Positions 16,549 through 23,626 of a stretch of DNA of 45,333 nt are shown here, one piece after another. How positions within the stretch are numbered: the stretch's first letter is position 1; the number at the start of each line of letters is the position of its first letter. The position numbers and the translations under genes are program-made. A model generated the notes under the pieces. The model did no database searches. It saw only the letters and a list, made by a program, of their open reading frames with translations, and was not told the DNA's origin. The stretch comes from Pirellulales bacterium (GTDB lineage: Bacteria > Planctomycetota > Planctomycetia > Pirellulales > Thermoguttaceae), in assembly GCA_020846145.1 (NCBI GenBank), contig JADLEL010000155.1, positions 1-45,333 of the forward strand, in the 5' to 3' direction.

Positions 16549-16947
16549 TCATTCTTCGTCGCCGGCTTTGCGGTAGGCTTCGCGTTCGAAGGGATTGTCG
16601 CGATAGGGGCGCCGGCCCGCCAGCCAGAGAACGAGCGAGCAGCCGAGATAGGCGACGCCCATGAAAGGCCCCCAGCGTTCGTACTGGCGCACGTGGACCA
16701 GTTCGTGTTCGCGCGAGATGTCGAGCGCGGTGTCGGTCTGGCCGAGGATCGTATGTCCGAAGGTGATGGCGAGCGTGAACTGGCCGAGAAATCGGTTGAG
16801 CAGCCATTTCAGGCCGCCGCCGTAAAATTCGATGACGCCCGCGCGAACTCTCGCGCGGCCGCCCGTGCAAAGGCCGAAAAATCCCAACGCGAAGCCGAGC
16901 GCCGTGTAAGGCGAAGCCCAGATAATGGCCAAAAGGCGGAGGAACAT
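16549..16947 (-). CDS. Small membrane protein with HExxH motif, last gene of BMC operon
   Basis: 132 residues. Two N-terminal hydrophobic segments (MFLRLLAIIWASPYTALGFA and LGFFGLCTG), a short soluble part, then HELVHVRQYERWG, an HExxH zinc-protease-type motif followed by a hydrophobic segment (GVAYLGCSLVLWLAG) and a Glu-containing tail (NPFEREAY). A membrane metallopeptidase-like role is suggested only by the motif; no family with known function recognised. It starts (ATG 16947, or GTG 16950) about 6-9 bp after the aldolase stop codon, so it is very likely translated from the BMC transcript. Confidence 0.7.
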   Translation of the reverse strand: MFLRLLAIIWASPYTALGFALGFFGLCTGGRARVRAGVIEFYGGGLKWLLNRFLGQFTLAITFGHTILGQTDTALDISREHELVHVRQYERWGPFMGVAYLGCSLVLWLAGRRPYRDNPFEREAYRKAGDEE

Positions 16948-16956
16948 CACGGAGTT

Positions 16957-17832
16957 TTACTGCTTTCCCGAGAGCATCGACATGACTTTGTCGGTAATGG
17001 CTTTCACGAGGGCTTCCTGGTCGATCCCGCTCGCGGAAGCGGGAGAACTGCCCGATCCGTTGCCGGGATCGTTCCCGGCGAGATAACTGGGCGGTGTGAA
17101 CGCCTTGGGTTCCACGCCGGTTTCCTTCCAACTGTTGCGAAACACGTCATTGGCGCAGATGTCGCAATTTTTCGTTTCGATGCGGGGGTCCTTGAAGCCC
17201 CATTTTTGCTTCAGATCGAGCAGCGCCCGCGCTTCCGGCTCGGTGAAGTAGTTGATATTGCCCAGGCTCCGCGAGAGCATCAGGATGCGGCAGTAGGCGT
17301 CGAGGATTTCGGTCCACCAGAAGGCCTTTTCGACCGTCTCGCCGAAACTGACCGTGCCGTGGTTGGCGAGGATGATGACGTTGCACTTGTGGACGAAGGG
17401 GAGGATCGTGTCGGCGAAGTCCTGCCCGCCGGGGATTTCATAGCGCGTGATCGGCACGTCGCCGAGGAAGATTTCCACCTCCGGCAGCACGCATTGAGGC
17501 ACCGGCTCCCGCGCGATGCCGAACGCCGTCGCGTGCGGCGGATGGCAATGCACGACCGACTTCACGTCGGGCCGCTCCTTCATGATCGCCAGGTGCAGCA
17601 TCACTTCGCTGGTCCGCTTCCGGGAGCCCGAAAGCTGCTTGCCTTCCATATCGACGATGCACAAATCGTCGGGCTTTAGGTAGCCCTTGCAGACCAGCGT
17701 GGGCGTGCAGACAACTTGGTTCTCGGAAATGCGGTAGGAGATGTTGCCGTCGTTGCCCGCGGCGAATCCCTTCTTGTAAATCCGGTCGCCGATGTCGCAG
17801 ATTTCTTTTTTGATTTGATTGAGGTTGAGCAT
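16957..17832 (-). CDS. BMC-associated class II aldolase (L-fuculose/rhamnulose-phosphate aldolase type)
   Basis: 291 residues. Class II aldolase/adducin fold with zinc ligands in HCHPPHA (His95, His97) and ANHGT (His158), and the catalytic Glu76 in TSEVMLH. Expected reaction: deoxy-sugar 1-phosphate to DHAP plus L-lactaldehyde. Longer than free FucA (about 215): after about residue 215 it continues with a Cys pair (NCDIC), a Gly/Ser-rich linker (GNGSGSSPASASG) and a terminal amphipathic helix DQEALVKAITDKVMSMLSG, which looks like an encapsulation peptide for the shell. Known planctomycetal BMCs process L-fucose and L-rhamnose with such an enzyme; which sugar applies here is not shown by sequence. 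Confidence 0.92.
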   Translation of the reverse strand: MLNLNQIKKEICDIGDRIYKKGFAAGNDGNISYRISENQVVCTPTLVCKGYLKPDDLCIVDMEGKQLSGSRKRTSEVMLHLAIMKERPDVKSVVHCHPPHATAFGIAREPVPQCVLPEVEIFLGDVPITRYEIPGGQDFADTILPFVHKCNVIILANHGTVSFGETVEKAFWWTEILDAYCRILMLSRSLGNINYFTEPEARALLDLKQKWGFKDPRIETKNCDICANDVFRNSWKETGVEPKAFTPPSYLAGNDPGNGSGSSPASASGIDQEALVKAITDKVMSMLSGKQ

Positions 17833-17835
17833 GAT

Positions 17836-17902
17836 GGGCAGTAGGCGGTAGGCAGTGGGTAGTGGGCAGTAGGCAGTTTAGCCCCCGCGTCCACGCGGGG
17901 GC
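17836..17902. repeat. Heptanucleotide array (GTAGGCA)n plus GCCCCCGCGT hairpin
   Basis: 17836-17880 holds degenerate 7-bp units (GTAGGCG, GTAGGCA, GTGGGTA). 17881-17902 is a GCCCCCGCG/CGCGGGGGC hairpin. Located in the BMC operon between the BMC-P and aldolase genes. Confidence 0.85.
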
Positions 17903-17956
17903 CACACGCTCCCTTCATCATTTATCATTCATCCTTCATCATTCCGTTCTCGCCCC

Positions 17957-18238
17957 TCAATCGTAATCCAACGTATCCAAAATCGCGGCGTTGTAGGCAT
18001 CCAACGGGATCGGCTGGGGATGGAAGGGCATGGCGGCTTCGCGGCCTTCGCTGATGGCGATGCGGCAGCCGTTGCCCGCGCCGAGTTGATCGAAGACCAC
18101 CACGTCCTCGAGCCGCTCGGCGAAATCGCCGGCGAGGTTCTCCCAGCTCAGCGGCGTGGCGATTTTCAATTGCCCGCCCTGGAGGCTGGGATGCCCGCGG
18201 TTGAGCGTAACCGTGCCGATAACGTCGCCGATGCGCAT
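17957..18238 (-). CDS. BMC-P shell protein (EutN/CcmL family), copy 1
   Basis: 93 residues, one pentamer-forming EutN/CcmL domain: MRIGDVIGTVTLNRGHPSLQGGQL at the start and the vertex-loop signature FDQLGAGNGCRIAISEG. Pentamers cap the vertices of the polyhedral shell. One of three different BMC-P genes in the operon, as in known planctomycetal loci. It lies downstream of the RpiB-like gene after a strong hairpin (18251-18323). Confidence 0.95.
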   Translation of the reverse strand: MRIGDVIGTVTLNRGHPSLQGGQLKIATPLSWENLAGDFAERLEDVVVFDQLGAGNGCRIAISEGREAAMPFHPQPIPLDAYNAAILDTLDYD

Positions 18239-18250
18239 GATTGTTTTTTA

Positions 18251-18323
18251 CGTTTAGCCCGGAGCCAACGGCGACGGCGTTAGCGGGCGTCGATCACCGT
18301 CGCCGTCGGCTCCGGGCTAAACG
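18251..18323. repeat. Long hairpin between RpiB-like and BMC-P genes
   Basis: Arms 18251-18277 and 18297-18323 pair over 27 bp with one mismatch (CGTTTAGCCCGGAGCC / GGCTCCGGGCTAAACG), with a 19-base loop. On the operon transcript it is a very stable stem without a following U tract, so more likely a processing or stability element than a terminator. A half copy (TTTAGCCCGAAGCC...GACGGCGTT) is at 30913-30942. Confidence 0.85.
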
Positions 18324-18350
18324 ATTGGTTGTGGTGATGATGCTTGATGG

Positions 18351-19073
18351 TTATTCGAGCCGACTTTTCAAAACATCCGGGCAGTGCCGCGCGCCGCCGC
18401 GGGCGAATTCGTTTACCATCTGCCGTATCGCGTACGGTCCGATTTTTTTCGGATTGACGACCAGCACGTTGGCGCCGACCGCGGCGGCATCGGCGGCCAC
18501 TTGGGCAGCGTCCCGCCCGGCAATGGCTCGAACGCCCGGCAGGCGATTCGCCAAACACAGCGATTCGGCCTCGTAGGGCGTCAGCATCAAGCCGAGCGTC
18601 GCCGGTTTTTTTACTTCGCCGGCGATGCGGTCGGTCGCTTCGATCGGACATTTCGACGAATACAAATCAATGTCGATTCCGTCGTTTTTCAGCGCGGCTG
18701 CAAGCGGTTCGGGATCGATCTTCGCTTGCGCGGCGACGATTGCAATTTTCAACGTGCCGCTGGAAACATCCTTCTCGGTCGCGTCGAAAATCACTTGGAT
18801 ATTCCGCTCGGCGATTTCCTCTTTCACGGCGGGCGTGATGACCGTGCCCGGCCGCACGACCAGTCGCCGCACGCCGGCCAACCGGCCGGAAATTTCGTTC
18901 GTGGTTACCAGCCGCGAGGCGAGAACCAATTCCTGAGAATGATTTTTTTTCGGCGGCGAAGGCGGGGGCGGCGCCGGAGGTGCGAGCGAAGCCGACGGCG
19001 CGGGCACGGGCGCGGACGCAAGCTCCGCAAGCACTTCGCGCACAATGCGTTCGATTTCGGCGGTTTGCGTCAT
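18351..19073 (-). CDS. BMC cargo protein: encapsulation-peptide helix + Pro-rich linker + RpiB/LacA-like domain
   Basis: 240 residues. Residues 1-19 (MTQTAEIERIVREVLAELA) form an amphipathic helix like BMC encapsulation peptides. 22-45 is a Pro/Ala/Ser linker. 46-100 is a small domain (LVVRPGTVITPAVKEEIAER). 107-227 resembles ribose-5-phosphate isomerase B/LacA: KIAIVAAQAKIDPEPLAAAL, LANRLPGVRAIAGRD and ANVLVVNPKKIGPYAIRQMV line up with RpiB's KIAFGCDH, ANKxxGIRA and TNVLAFGSRVVG. The catalytic Asp-His and the Cys-Gly-Thr-Gly loop are missing (AAQAK; LTPYEAES). Start set by a 4-bp ATGA overlap with the upstream BMC-P gene. Function unknown; similarity judged by eye. Confidence 0.78.
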   Translation of the reverse strand: MTQTAEIERIVREVLAELASAPVPAPSASLAPPAPPPPSPPKKNHSQELVLASRLVTTNEISGRLAGVRRLVVRPGTVITPAVKEEIAERNIQVIFDATEKDVSSGTLKIAIVAAQAKIDPEPLAAALKNDGIDIDLYSSKCPIEATDRIAGEVKKPATLGLMLTPYEAESLCLANRLPGVRAIAGRDAAQVAADAAAVGANVLVVNPKKIGPYAIRQMVNEFARGGARHCPDVLKSRLE

Positions 19074-19330
19074 CGGTCGGGTATCCCCAAAACGGACCAG
19101 CGGACCGGCGAGCGCGGATCGCCCAACGCTTCCCGCGCGCCGATCCCGTCGCTGGTAACCATCACCGTTTCGCCGCGGCCCGCGCCGAGATTGTCGATCA
19201 CCAGGATCGGGTCGCCTTCCACGGTCTGCCCGTCGGCATGAAGGCATTTGACCAACAACAGCTTCGCGCCCTCCATCGAAGGATGCTTTATCGTCGCCGT
19301 CGCATTGCCTATCACTCGGCCAAGGTACAT
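19070..19330 (-). CDS. BMC-P shell protein (EutN/CcmL family), copy 2
   Basis: 86 residues: MYLGRVIGNATATIKHPSMEGAKLLLVK and the vertex loop IDNLGAGRGETVMVTSDG. Its stop overlaps the start of the RpiB-like gene (ATGA), so the two products are translationally coupled, the only such pair inside the operon. It follows the aldehyde dehydrogenase gene after a repeat-filled gap. Confidence 0.95.
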   Translation of the reverse strand: MYLGRVIGNATATIKHPSMEGAKLLLVKCLHADGQTVEGDPILVIDNLGAGRGETVMVTSDGIGAREALGDPRSPVRWSVLGIPDR

Positions 19331-19331
19331 G

Positions 19332-19387
19332 GAAGTGGTTAGTGGCTAGTGGTTAGTGGCTAGTGAAAGTAGGCAGTAGGCAGTTTA
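19332..19387. repeat. Heptanucleotide arrays (GTGGTTA / GTGGCTA)n and (GTAGGCA)n
   Basis: Two adjoining 7-bp repeat runs in the BMC operon gap between the aldehyde dehydrogenase and BMC-P copy 2 genes. The first run matches the unit of the large array at 23500-23594, the second that of 20890-20914. Confidence 0.85.
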
Positions 19388-19434
19388 ATTCAGCAATCAG
19401 CATTCATACTTCATCATTCCCATGCCCCTGTCCC

Positions 19435-20877
19435 CTATTTCCCCAAAATCCGCAAATCGTCGATCATCGAGCAGCGGCGTTCGCGGGTGAAGGTGAGCGG
19501 GGTGGTAATGCCCTCGCCCGTCGGGCCGGCGATGGAAAACGAAACGTAGCCCTCGCCGCCGAGTCCCAGGCCGGCCATGCAGGGACCGTTCTTCACGAAC
19601 AACGTGGTATCGACGGCCTTGCCCATCTTCGTCATGTGGCGGACGTCGTGCGAATGGATGATGGCCGTGTGCCGGTAGCCGTGCTCGCTGCGGACGGCCC
19701 TTTCGATCGCGTCGTCGATGTCGCGGCAGCGGACGAACGGCAGGAAGGGCATCATCTGCTCGACCGGCACGAACGGATTCGATTCGTCGGTCTCGCCGAA
19801 AATGACTTCGGTCTCGGCGGGGACTTTTTTGCCGATGGCGTCGGCCAATACGGCGGCGTCCTGGCCGATGAATTCCTTGTTGGGCAAGTTGTGCTTTTTG
19901 TCGCCTTCGCCGACCGACGCGATGGCGACTTTCGTGAACGCCTCGACCTCGGCCGCATTGAGCCGCACCGCGCCGGCGCACTCCATGGCCGACATCATGC
20001 GATCGAAAACCGCTTCCACGACGAAGACCTGCTTTTCGGCGATGCAGAGCAGGTTGTTATCGTAGGCGCAGCCCTGGATGATGCACCGGGCGGCGCGGTC
20101 GAGATCGGCTGTTTCATCGACTACTACCGGCGGATTGCCCGGCCCGGCCACGATCGCCCGCTTCGCTTGCTGCATGGCCGCCTTGGCGACGCCCGGCCCG
20201 CCGGTAACGACCAGCAGGTTGACGTCCGAATGCTTGAACAGGGCGTTGGCCGTGTCGAGCGTCGGTTCGATGAGCACGCAGATCAAATTATCGATGCCCA
20301 AATCGCGGTAAATGGCTTCGTTGTACCGGCGGGCGCCTTCGGCCGCAATGCGCTTGCCGCTGGGATGCGGATTGAAAACCGCCGTGTTGCCGGCGGCGAT
20401 CATCGAGATGGCGTTCCCCGTGAGGGTGGGCAGCGAGTGCGTAACCGGCGCCACCGCGCCGATAACGCCGAACGGCGCGTGTTCGATGACCGCCAGGCCG
20501 TGATCGCCGCTAAAGACTTCGCTCCGCATGAACTCGACGCCGGGCGCGCGCAGGCCGACCGTTTTGATCTTCTCGATCTTGTGTTTCAACCGGCCGACCT
20601 TCGTCTCTTGCATTTCGAGCGTGCCGAGTTCAACGCTCTGGTCGATGGCGATGCGGCGGATGTGGCCGATGATTCGCGTGCGCTCTTCCAATGTGCAGCG
20701 GGAGAGCCGCTCGAACGCCTCGCGCGCGGCGGCCACCGCTTCATTGACGCAGGTGAACTGCCCGTGGCGGCCTTGAAAACCGCCGTTGGCGGGCGATCCT
20801 TGGCCGTTACCGTTTGCGGCAAGCCGGGCCACGACTTGCTCGACCACCGAGCGGATTACTTGTTCGTCGAGTTGCAT
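19435..20877 (-). CDS. CoA-acylating aldehyde dehydrogenase (PduP/EutE type), BMC cargo
   Basis: 480 residues. Aldehyde dehydrogenase superfamily, acylating branch: catalytic Cys278 in DNNLLCIAEKQVFVVE (compare DNN-x-x-CIAEK of PduP) and the nucleotide-binding region PHPSGKRIAAEG / VTGGPGVAKAAM. Converts an aldehyde, here expected to be L-lactaldehyde, plus CoA and NAD+ to acyl-CoA and NADH. The N-terminus LDEQVIRSVVEQVVARLAANG is an amphipathic helix followed by a Gly/Asn-rich linker, an encapsulation-peptide layout. AAGGAAA precedes the ATG by about 5 bases. Works with PduL and the kinase homologue in this operon. Confidence 0.95.
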   Translation of the reverse strand: MQLDEQVIRSVVEQVVARLAANGNGQGSPANGGFQGRHGQFTCVNEAVAAAREAFERLSRCTLEERTRIIGHIRRIAIDQSVELGTLEMQETKVGRLKHKIEKIKTVGLRAPGVEFMRSEVFSGDHGLAVIEHAPFGVIGAVAPVTHSLPTLTGNAISMIAAGNTAVFNPHPSGKRIAAEGARRYNEAIYRDLGIDNLICVLIEPTLDTANALFKHSDVNLLVVTGGPGVAKAAMQQAKRAIVAGPGNPPVVVDETADLDRAARCIIQGCAYDNNLLCIAEKQVFVVEAVFDRMMSAMECAGAVRLNAAEVEAFTKVAIASVGEGDKKHNLPNKEFIGQDAAVLADAIGKKVPAETEVIFGETDESNPFVPVEQMMPFLPFVRCRDIDDAIERAVRSEHGYRHTAIIHSHDVRHMTKMGKAVDTTLFVKNGPCMAGLGLGGEGYVSFSIAGPTGEGITTPLTFTRERRCSMIDDLRILGK

Positions 20878-20891
20878 GGTGTTTCCTTTGT

Positions 20892-20973
20892 AGTAGGCGG
20901 TAGGCAGTAGGCAGACAGGAGATAATACTTATTTATTCCCCAATGTTTATTGTGCTACTGCCTACCGCCTACT
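20892..20973. repeat. Inverted heptanucleotide repeats upstream of the aldehyde dehydrogenase
   Basis: AGTAGGCGGTAGGCAGTAG (20892-20910) is exactly inverted at 20955-20973; both arms consist of GTAGGCA-type 7-bp units. A 19-bp perfect stem with a 44-base loop lies between the BMC-P copy 3 and aldehyde dehydrogenase genes. Confidence 0.9.
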
Positions 20974-20984
20974 GCCTACTCTTC

Positions 20985-21296
20985 TCACTGGTCCTTCTGA
21001 TACGCGCACGCTTGCCCGATGTGGACCGAATCGATGATCCCGATGATAACCGTGTCGATGGGCAGCGATTTGGTTTCGGGCGTGAGTCGGGCGCTCGAGC
21101 CTTGGGTGATCAGCACGAATTCGTTTTCGCCCGCTCCGACCGTATCGACCGCCACCAGCGAGCGGCCCGTGCCGACGAGCGAATTTCGGTCCTGGGGATC
21201 CACGCGATACGGCTCGACGACGAGCATTTTATGCCCGGTCATCGAATCGACCTTCTGCGTGGCCACGAGCGATCCGGTAACTTTGGCGATGAACAT
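20985..21296 (-). CDS. BMC-P shell protein (EutN/CcmL family), copy 3
   Basis: 103 residues: MFIAKVTGSLVATQKVDSMTGHKMLVVEP and the vertex loop VDTVGAGENEFVLITQGSSAR, ending IDTVIIGIIDSVHIG. The best conserved of the three pentamer proteins relative to EutN/CcmL. It lies between the kinase homologue and the aldehyde dehydrogenase genes on the operon strand. Confidence 0.96.
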   Translation of the reverse strand: MFIAKVTGSLVATQKVDSMTGHKMLVVEPYRVDPQDRNSLVGTGRSLVAVDTVGAGENEFVLITQGSSARLTPETKSLPIDTVIIGIIDSVHIGQACAYQKDQ

Positions 21297-21318
21297 GATT
21301 CGACTCCATCGACTCGTT

Positions 21319-21385
21319 GGGATGGCAGTTGCACTGCCATCCCTTAGTTCGAGCTATTTAGGGGTGGCAGTGCAACTGCCACCCC
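21319..21385. repeat. Two 25-bp hairpins (GGCAGTTGCACTGCC family)
   Basis: 21319-21343 (arms GGGATGGCAGT/ACTGCCATCCC) and 21361-21385 (arms GGGGTGGCAGT/ACTGCCACCCC), the second with an inverted core. In the operon gap between the acetate-kinase homologue and BMC-P copy 3. Same family as the translated copy at 6559-6583. Confidence 0.9.
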
Positions 21386-21394
21386 AGCAATTAT

Positions 21395-22597
21395 TTATGT
21401 CTCCGATAACAACTTCGCCGCCAGCCGGGCGACGACGAGCTCTTCGTTGGTCGGCATGACCCACACTTGCACGCGGCTCTTCGCGGCGCTGACTTTCGCT
21501 TCGTCCTTAGCCGCGGCGTTCGCTTTTTCATCGAGCACGATGCCTAACTCTTTCAGGTTTTCGAGTGCGGCCGTGCGGATTGCCGGCCGATTCTCGCCGA
21601 TGCCGCCGGTGAACACGATCGCGTCGGCCCCACCGAGTTCGACCAAGTACGCGCCCAAGTAATGCCGGATGCTCGCCACGTAAACCTCGAGTGCGAGTTT
21701 CGCCCGGGCGTTGCCTTTTTCGGCCGCTTCGGCGATGTCGCGCAGGTCGGCGCCGACTCCGCTCAAGCCCAGCAGGCCGCACTCGTTGGCCAGCATGTCG
21801 AGAGCTTCATCGAGCGGTTTGCCGGTTTTTTCCATGAGCGTGGGCAATACGAAGGGGTCGATGTCGCCGACGCGGTTGTTCTGCGGCAGGCCGCTCTGCG
21901 CGCTGTAGCCCATGCTGGTCGCCACGCTTTTTCCATCGCGGATGGCGCAGAGCGAACTCGATCCGCCCAAGTGGCAGGAGATGATTCGCAGATCGCCGCG
22001 GCCGAGCAGTTCCGCCGTGCGCGTGGCGATGTAGCGGTGGCTCGCGCCGTGGAAACCGTAGCGGCGGATGAGCCAATTTTCGGCCCACTCCAGCGGCACC
22101 GCGAAATAGCGGTTGCGCTCGGGAATGGTTTGATGAAAATCGGTCTCGAACGCCGCCACCAACGGAATTTCCGGCAGTTTCTCCATGAACTGCCGCATCG
22201 CCGCGATGTACGGCGGATTGTGGGCCGGTGCGACGGTGTTCATTTCTTCCATCGCGCACAGCACGTCGGCATCGATGCGCTGAACCCCGCTGATCCGGCC
22301 GCCGTGAACCGCCTTGAACGCGATTGCCGAAACTTCCGTTGCCGATTTCAAGCAGCCGGTCCCCGCATCGGTCAATTGGGCGAGGCACTGGCGAACCGCT
22401 TCGGCGTGATCCGGCACGCGGAGCGTCTTTTCCTGCTTGCGGCCGTCGATTTCGACAGTGCATTTGCTCTGGGGGCACAAGCTCTCCGGCGAGCCGATCC
22501 GTTCGATTCCGCCGCGCGCAAGCTGGCGGTTCGCGGCCATGTCGAACAGCCGGTATTTGAAGCTCGTCGAGCCGAGGTTGGCAACGAGGATTTTCAT
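21395..22597 (-). CDS. Acetate kinase homologue of the BMC operon (probable acyl/lactate kinase)
   Basis: 400 residues, full-length ASKHA-fold acetate kinase: ANLGSTSFKYRLF (phosphate loop with Asn), VHGG, RRYGFHGASH, SCHLGGSSS, NRVGDIDP and PTNEELVVAR. Expected to transfer phosphate from acyl-phosphate to ADP, closing the lactyl-CoA to lactyl-phosphate to lactate route. Several acetate-pocket positions differ from housekeeping AckA: VFDTAFH reads AFETDFH (catalytic Asp to Glu), HR-VHGG reads FKAVHGG (substrate Arg to Lys), and GxxMGTRSGDIDP reads GLPQNNRVGDIDP. A larger substrate such as lactate is a reasonable inference. No encapsulation peptide is obvious, so it may act in the cytosol. Confidence 0.9.
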   Translation of the reverse strand: MKILVANLGSTSFKYRLFDMAANRQLARGGIERIGSPESLCPQSKCTVEIDGRKQEKTLRVPDHAEAVRQCLAQLTDAGTGCLKSATEVSAIAFKAVHGGRISGVQRIDADVLCAMEEMNTVAPAHNPPYIAAMRQFMEKLPEIPLVAAFETDFHQTIPERNRYFAVPLEWAENWLIRRYGFHGASHRYIATRTAELLGRGDLRIISCHLGGSSSLCAIRDGKSVATSMGYSAQSGLPQNNRVGDIDPFVLPTLMEKTGKPLDEALDMLANECGLLGLSGVGADLRDIAEAAEKGNARAKLALEVYVASIRHYLGAYLVELGGADAIVFTGGIGENRPAIRTAALENLKELGIVLDEKANAAAKDEAKVSAAKSRVQVWVMPTNEELVVARLAAKLLSET

Positions 22598-22614
22598 GGC
22601 ATCCGTTCTCCGAA

Positions 22615-22732
22615 AGGGGGAAGGCGGAAGGCGGAAGGGGGAAGGCGGAAGGGGGATTCAAAACCTTCTTTCTCCGCATTCTTGAATCCTAAACCCTGTA
22701 TCCTGTCCCCTGTATCCTGTCCCCTATTCCCC
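22615..22732. repeat. Heptanucleotide arrays (GGAAGGC)n and (CCTGTAT/CCTGTCC)n
   Basis: Two unrelated 7-bp runs (22615-22656, 22694-22732) fill the gap between the BMC-H copy 1 and kinase genes. The first unit recurs at 32730-32762 and 43687-43722. Confidence 0.88.
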
Positions 22733-23001
22733 TACGCCAAATACGCTTCGATCACTCCGGCGGCAGGCCGCGGAATGATGTGGCTGGCGACCAATTCGCC
22801 TGCTTGACCGGCGGCATTCGCGCCGGCTTCGACGGCCGCGCGTACGCTGCCCACGTCGCCGCGGACCACGGTGGTTACCAAACCGCCGCCGATCTGCACG
22901 CGCTTGATGATTTGCACGTTGGCCGCCTTGGCCATCGCGTCGGTGGCTTCGACCAGTCCCACGAGACCCTTCGTTTCGATCAATCCAATGGCGTCTTGCA
23001 T
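22732..23001 (-). CDS. BMC-H shell protein, copy 1
   Basis: 89 residues, a single hexamer-forming BMC (Pfam00936-type) domain: AIGLIETKGLVGLVEATDAMAKAANV, the pore loop RVQIGGGLVTTVVRGDV, and the edge-helix end VASHIIPRPAAGVI. The IGGG pore is small and uncharged and should pass small polar metabolites. No clear Shine-Dalgarno precedes ATG 23001, unlike copy 2. Confidence 0.97.
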   Translation of the reverse strand: MQDAIGLIETKGLVGLVEATDAMAKAANVQIIKRVQIGGGLVTTVVRGDVGSVRAAVEAGANAAGQAGELVASHIIPRPAAGVIEAYLA

Positions 23002-23173
23002 GGTAGTAAAGTTCCCTAAATAGAAATGTTTTGTGGAGTTCTTAACGGATCGTTTTCGATTCTAGTGAATGCGCGCTTTACCCCCTCGAGGACGCGGGAG
23101 CTACACGATCGAGCCGCATTCGAAGTTCCTTCATTTTGCAATTTGCAATTTGAAATTGACAAGTTGCAATCCC

Positions 23174-23479
23174 CTAGTCGGCCGCGGCGCTCTTGATGCG
23201 CGACGGCAGCACGATGTCGAGGTCTTCGTGCGGGCGGGGAATGACCTGCACGCTGACGATTTCGCCGATCCTTCCGCCCGCGGCGGCGCCGGCGTCGGTG
23301 GCGGCTTTGACGGCGGCGACGTCGCCGGTGACGAACGCGCTCACCAGCCCGCTGCCGACCTTGTCCCAGCCGATGAACTCGACGTTCGCGGCTTTCAACA
23401 TGGCGTCGGTGGCCTCGACCAGGGTGATGAATCCCTTAGCCTCGATCATGCCCAACGCTTCGAGCGATTTCTTTGCCAT
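23174..23479 (-). CDS. BMC-H shell protein, copy 2
   Basis: 101 residues, a single BMC domain: ALGMIEAKGFITLVEATDAMLKAANVEFI, the pore loop DKVGSGLVSAFVTGDVAAVKAA, and VSVQVIPRPHEDLDIVLPSRI with a slightly longer tail than copy 1. The pore reads VGSG rather than IGGG, so the two hexamers probably differ in permeability. A strong AAGGAGA box (on the minus strand at about 23491-23497) precedes the ATG, fitting a high-copy shell protein. Confidence 0.97.
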   Translation of the reverse strand: MAKKSLEALGMIEAKGFITLVEATDAMLKAANVEFIGWDKVGSGLVSAFVTGDVAAVKAATDAGAAAGGRIGEIVSVQVIPRPHEDLDIVLPSRIKSAAAD

Positions 23480-23499
23480 AGCTTTGGTTCTCCTTTGAG

Positions 23500-23594
23500 A
23501 GTGGTTAGTGGTTAGTGGTTAGTGGTTAGTGGTTAGTGGTTAGTGGTTAGTGGTTAGTGGTTAGTGGTTAGTGGTTAGTGGTTAGTGGTTAGTA
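23500..23594. repeat. Heptanucleotide array (TAGTGGT)n, about 13 copies
   Basis: Near-perfect array of the 7-bp unit AGTGGTT/TAGTGGT in the operon gap between pduL and BMC-H copy 2, immediately upstream (on the transcript) of the BMC-H copy 2 ribosome-binding site. It is roughly complementary to the array at 23627-23751. Confidence 0.95.
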
Positions 23595-23626
23595 TTCGGT
23601 ATTAGTTCTTGCGAACGGTTAATTGT

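Noticed and set aside
16411-17679. Plus-strand open frame (422 codons) over the aldolase and the HExxH gene
   Set aside because: Antisense to a well-conserved aldolase; no family features of its own.
17878-17902. Intrinsic terminator inside the BMC operon
   Set aside because: The hairpin has no T tract on either side and belongs to a dispersed repeat family; operon continuity is more likely.
19363-20910. Long plus-strand open frame (515 codons) opposite the aldehyde dehydrogenase
   Set aside because: Antisense shadow of a clearly recognisable enzyme; Arg/His/Asp-rich translation without any motif.
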